Below are positions 62,403-64,000 of a DNA stretch of 64,000 nucleotides, one piece after another (position 1 is the first letter of the stretch; every line of letters starts with the position of its first letter). Both the position numbers and the translations under genes were made by a program. Source of the stretch: Sulfurovum zhangzhouensis (GTDB taxonomy: Bacteria > Campylobacterota > Campylobacteria > Campylobacterales > Sulfurovaceae); NCBI RefSeq assembly GCF_030347965.1, contig NZ_JAQIBD010000004.1, positions 105,412 through 169,411 of the forward strand, given 5' to 3'. Under the pieces are notes generated by a model, which was not told the origin of the DNA, made no database searches, and saw only the letters and a program-made list of their open reading frames with translations.

Positions 62403-62811
62403 CAGAGTGTTTAAGAAAAAACTTCTTTTCAACTCCATATAATCCATATCTGACCTCTTTGGCAATCTCTGATAATACCGGGTCAATGAGTTTAAAACTC
62501 TCTTCCAGTACTCTAGCAGACTCTTGGGCCCTTGAAAAATTTGCAATAACAAGATCCGTGACACTGCTGCGCTTTAATTCACTTTCAATGCTCTTTTTTT
62601 GTACATCATTTTCGATATCTCTAAAATATAGCCGCTCTTGTGAATAGATGATTTGTAATTTGTGTCGAAGTGATTTAAGTTCTGAAGTAAGAGAGGCATC
62701 ATCATAGATATAACGATTAATATCCTCTATGACACGAATACCTTCTTTGAGTCGGTTCAAGTTGGCATCAATAAGACGCGCAACTTTCTCCGAAGTCTCC
62801 GATTTATTCAT
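62389..62811 (-). CDS. ThiD2-like protein (stand-alone)
   Basis: 140 residues, all helical by composition. RLIDANLNRLKEGIRVIEDINRY (first half) and ANFSRAQESARVLEESFKLID (second half) match the domain found at the N-terminus of some ThiE proteins (ThiD2 type, HMP kinase activity known for some members). Here it is not fused to ThiE. ATG at 62811 overlaps the end of the upstream gene, with GGA upstream. Cofactor role inferred. Confidence 0.75.
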   Translation of the reverse strand: MNKSETSEKVARLIDANLNRLKEGIRVIEDINRYIYDDASLTSELKSLRHKLQIIYSQERLYFRDIENDVQKKSIESELKRSSVTDLVIANFSRAQESARVLEESFKLIDPVLSEIAKEVRYGLYGVEKKFFLKHSATEV

Positions 62812-63493
62812 CGTTTCCAAAAATTCCTAGAAGTTGAAGGATCGCAGTAAACATATTGAGGAAGTCAAGGTATAGAGATACTGCCGCATCCACAGGTGAA
62901 TCATAAGCGCCGTTAGCGATGTTTTGCGTATCATAGATCGTAAAGAGACTAAAAAGCAGCAAGATACCTGCCGTGATAATGATATGCATTATAGGACTTT
63001 GAAGCAAGAAGTAGTTCACCAATGATGCGATCACAACAACAATAAGTGTGATAAAAAGTGGTTTTCCCCAGCTTGCATAATCTTTTTGACTGTTGATTGC
63101 AAAAAGGCTCAATGCACCGAAAAGTACAGAAGTCATCAAAAATGCATTACCGATAACACCGCCGTTACCTGCTCCGATCAACGCTGCCAAGAGTGGAACC
63201 AGTGATACACCTGTAGTGAATGTAAAGACAAAGAGTGCTGCAAGGTTAAGACCCGGCTTATGTCTTGTCATCCCCAAACCGATGAAGAGCATAAAGAGTT
63301 CAAAACCAAAAATGAACCATTTATACTGCATGACTATTTGAGCATAAGGCATTGTTAGATATGCACCTACAGCTGCAGCGATCATACTTGCAGCCAAAAG
63401 CTGATAAGTTTGCTTCATAAAACTTACAGAAGTTCCTTCTTGAACATAACCGGTTTCAACTGTATTGCTATAGTTTCTATCATATAGAGCCAT
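62804..63493 (-). CDS. Bax inhibitor-1/YccA-family membrane protein
   Basis: 229 residues with seven hydrophobic segments and the BI-1 closing pattern IYDTQNIA...DAAVSLYLDFLNMFTAILQLLGIF. Bacterial members are linked to FtsH modulation or proton/Ca leak; exact role here unknown. Overlaps the ThiD2-like gene by 8 nt. Confidence 0.94.
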   Translation of the reverse strand: MALYDRNYSNTVETGYVQEGTSVSFMKQTYQLLAASMIAAAVGAYLTMPYAQIVMQYKWFIFGFELFMLFIGLGMTRHKPGLNLAALFVFTFTTGVSLVPLLAALIGAGNGGVIGNAFLMTSVLFGALSLFAINSQKDYASWGKPLFITLIVVVIASLVNYFLLQSPIMHIIITAGILLLFSLFTIYDTQNIANGAYDSPVDAAVSLYLDFLNMFTAILQLLGIFGNDE

Positions 63494-63572
63494 GATTGTA
63501 TGTTTCCTTTTATAAATAAATTTTAACGCTAGTATAATTTTCTTTGTTTAATCTAAGATTAATCGTAAGCAC

Positions 63573-63749
63573 TTATTGTGCATCACGTTCCTTTTGCAGC
63601 CTTATATACTCTTCCTGTGCAATCTTTGCTTCAGTTTTATTTTCTTGAATTTGAGTATTTGCAATCGCTGCATCAGAACCTTTTGGCTCAGGATCATTCA
63701 TACATGCTGTCAGTAATAACACCGTAGGTAAAACGAGTAAAAATCGCAT
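63573..63749 (-). CDS. Small lipoprotein (58 residues)
   Basis: ATG at 63749 preceded by AAAAGGGGATGT. MRFLLVLPTVLLLTAC is a clear lipoprotein signal with lipobox LTAC (Cys16), followed by about 42 hydrophilic residues rich in Glu, Lys, Gln and Ala, probably helical. Sorting residues after Cys are Met-Asn. No family recognised. A TACAA repeat lies about 30 nt upstream. Confidence 0.72.
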   Translation of the reverse strand: MRFLLVLPTVLLLTACMNDPEPKGSDAAIANTQIQENKTEAKIAQEEYIRLQKERDAQ

Positions 63750-63778
63750 ACATCCCCTTTTGATAAATTTGCCGTTAG

Positions 63779-63800
63779 TATTGTATTGTATTGTATTGTA
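63779..63800 (-). repeat. Pentanucleotide repeat forming overlapping -10 hexamers
   Basis: Four units of TTGTA (plus strand) equal TACAA repeats on the minus strand, giving four TACAAT hexamers at 5-bp steps, 30-50 nt before the lipoprotein ATG. Confidence 0.75.
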
Positions 63801-63969
63801 TTTTCGTCAATTAAATCATTAATCATAGAGTTTATTAATGTCTTGTAAGTATAAAAGAGTTAATTAAACAAAAAAACAATAAAACAAAGCATTTTGTTTA
63901 TATATATGTAAGTAATAAAAGACAAATAAAAAAAAATTGTATAAATTTACATTTTTTCTAAAAAAACCC

Positions 63970-63998
63970 TTGACAACAAAGGAGTTTTTGTCTATAAT
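63970..63998 (+). promoter_or_regulatory. Near-consensus sigma-70 promoter at right edge
   Basis: TTGACA (63970-63975), 17-bp spacer, TATAAT (63993-63998), preceded by A/T-rich tracts. The full consensus is unusual for this genome and suggests a highly expressed stable RNA or tRNA operon just beyond the window. Confidence 0.8.
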
Positions 63999-64000
63999 TC

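Overview
The window is a gene-dense chromosomal segment of a Campylobacterota (epsilonproteobacterial) bacterium, most like the Sulfurovum/Sulfurimonas group of sulfur-oxidising chemolithotrophs. Support for this: ruvC-dnaA-dnaN order with DnaA boxes of the TCATTCACA/TTATTCACA type on both sides of dnaA; RNase J with a long basic N-terminus behind rsmA; ThyX rather than ThyA; NifS/NifU for Fe-S assembly; promoters with a good TATAAT -10 and mostly no recognisable -35; and a Tat-exported sulfide:quinone oxidoreductase-like flavoprotein. The genus cannot be fixed by eye. No insertion sequence, prophage, CRISPR array or rRNA gene is visible.

Layout. 1-8.9 kb: a nucleoside phosphorylase fragment and hisF (minus strand), then rsmA-rnj, kdsD, an RluB-type pseudouridine synthase with rarA, and two tandem glycine-zipper lipoproteins. 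8.9-9.7 kb: a gene-poor AT-rich gap with two related stem-loop units, candidate small RNAs. 9.7-10.2 kb: five tRNA genes (Pro, His, Arg, Arg, Leu in transcription order). 10.4-21 kb: housekeeping genes (AGCS symporter, purM, BaiN-type flavoprotein, typA, dgt, thyX, an L,D-transpeptidase). Three convergent junctions here hold strongly structured DNA. 21-29.2 kb: the origin region (ruvC, dnaA, dnaN) followed by pyrG, a thioredoxin, an amine oxidase and recJ; gyrB is not next to dnaN. 29.5-43.5 kb: the sulfide oxidoreductase, nifS-nifU, folE, mutY, tig, clpP-def, gdhA and a yeiH/LysR pair.

43.5-57 kb: a type II secretion system split over two divergent operons. The minus arm has gspG, two further pseudopilins and gspF, then reads on through an outer-membrane protein, an RDD protein, an MFS transporter and mobA. 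The plus arm has K, L, M, N, C, D, E and J-like genes with tight or overlapping junctions. Together they encode secretin, inner-membrane platform, ATPase and pseudopilus; no prepilin peptidase (GspO) is in view. 57-64 kb: a HerA-like ATPase, an Aer-like PAS protein, pyrE-frr, secG, a bioC-like methyltransferase, a ThiD2-like protein, a Bax-inhibitor-1 family protein and a 58-residue lipoprotein. The right edge carries a near-consensus sigma-70 promoter reading out of the window.

The protein-coding content is mostly ordinary. The less explained signals are in non-coding DNA: paired C/U- or purine-rich stem-loops at 9.1-9.45 kb, two related ~100-130 bp imperfect palindromes filling convergent junctions, a four-hairpin leader before the pseudouridine synthase gene, a 28-codon ORF with alternative hairpins between clpP and def, TATACTTAAC repeats before clpP, and a pentanucleotide repeat that creates four overlapping TACAAT hexamers.
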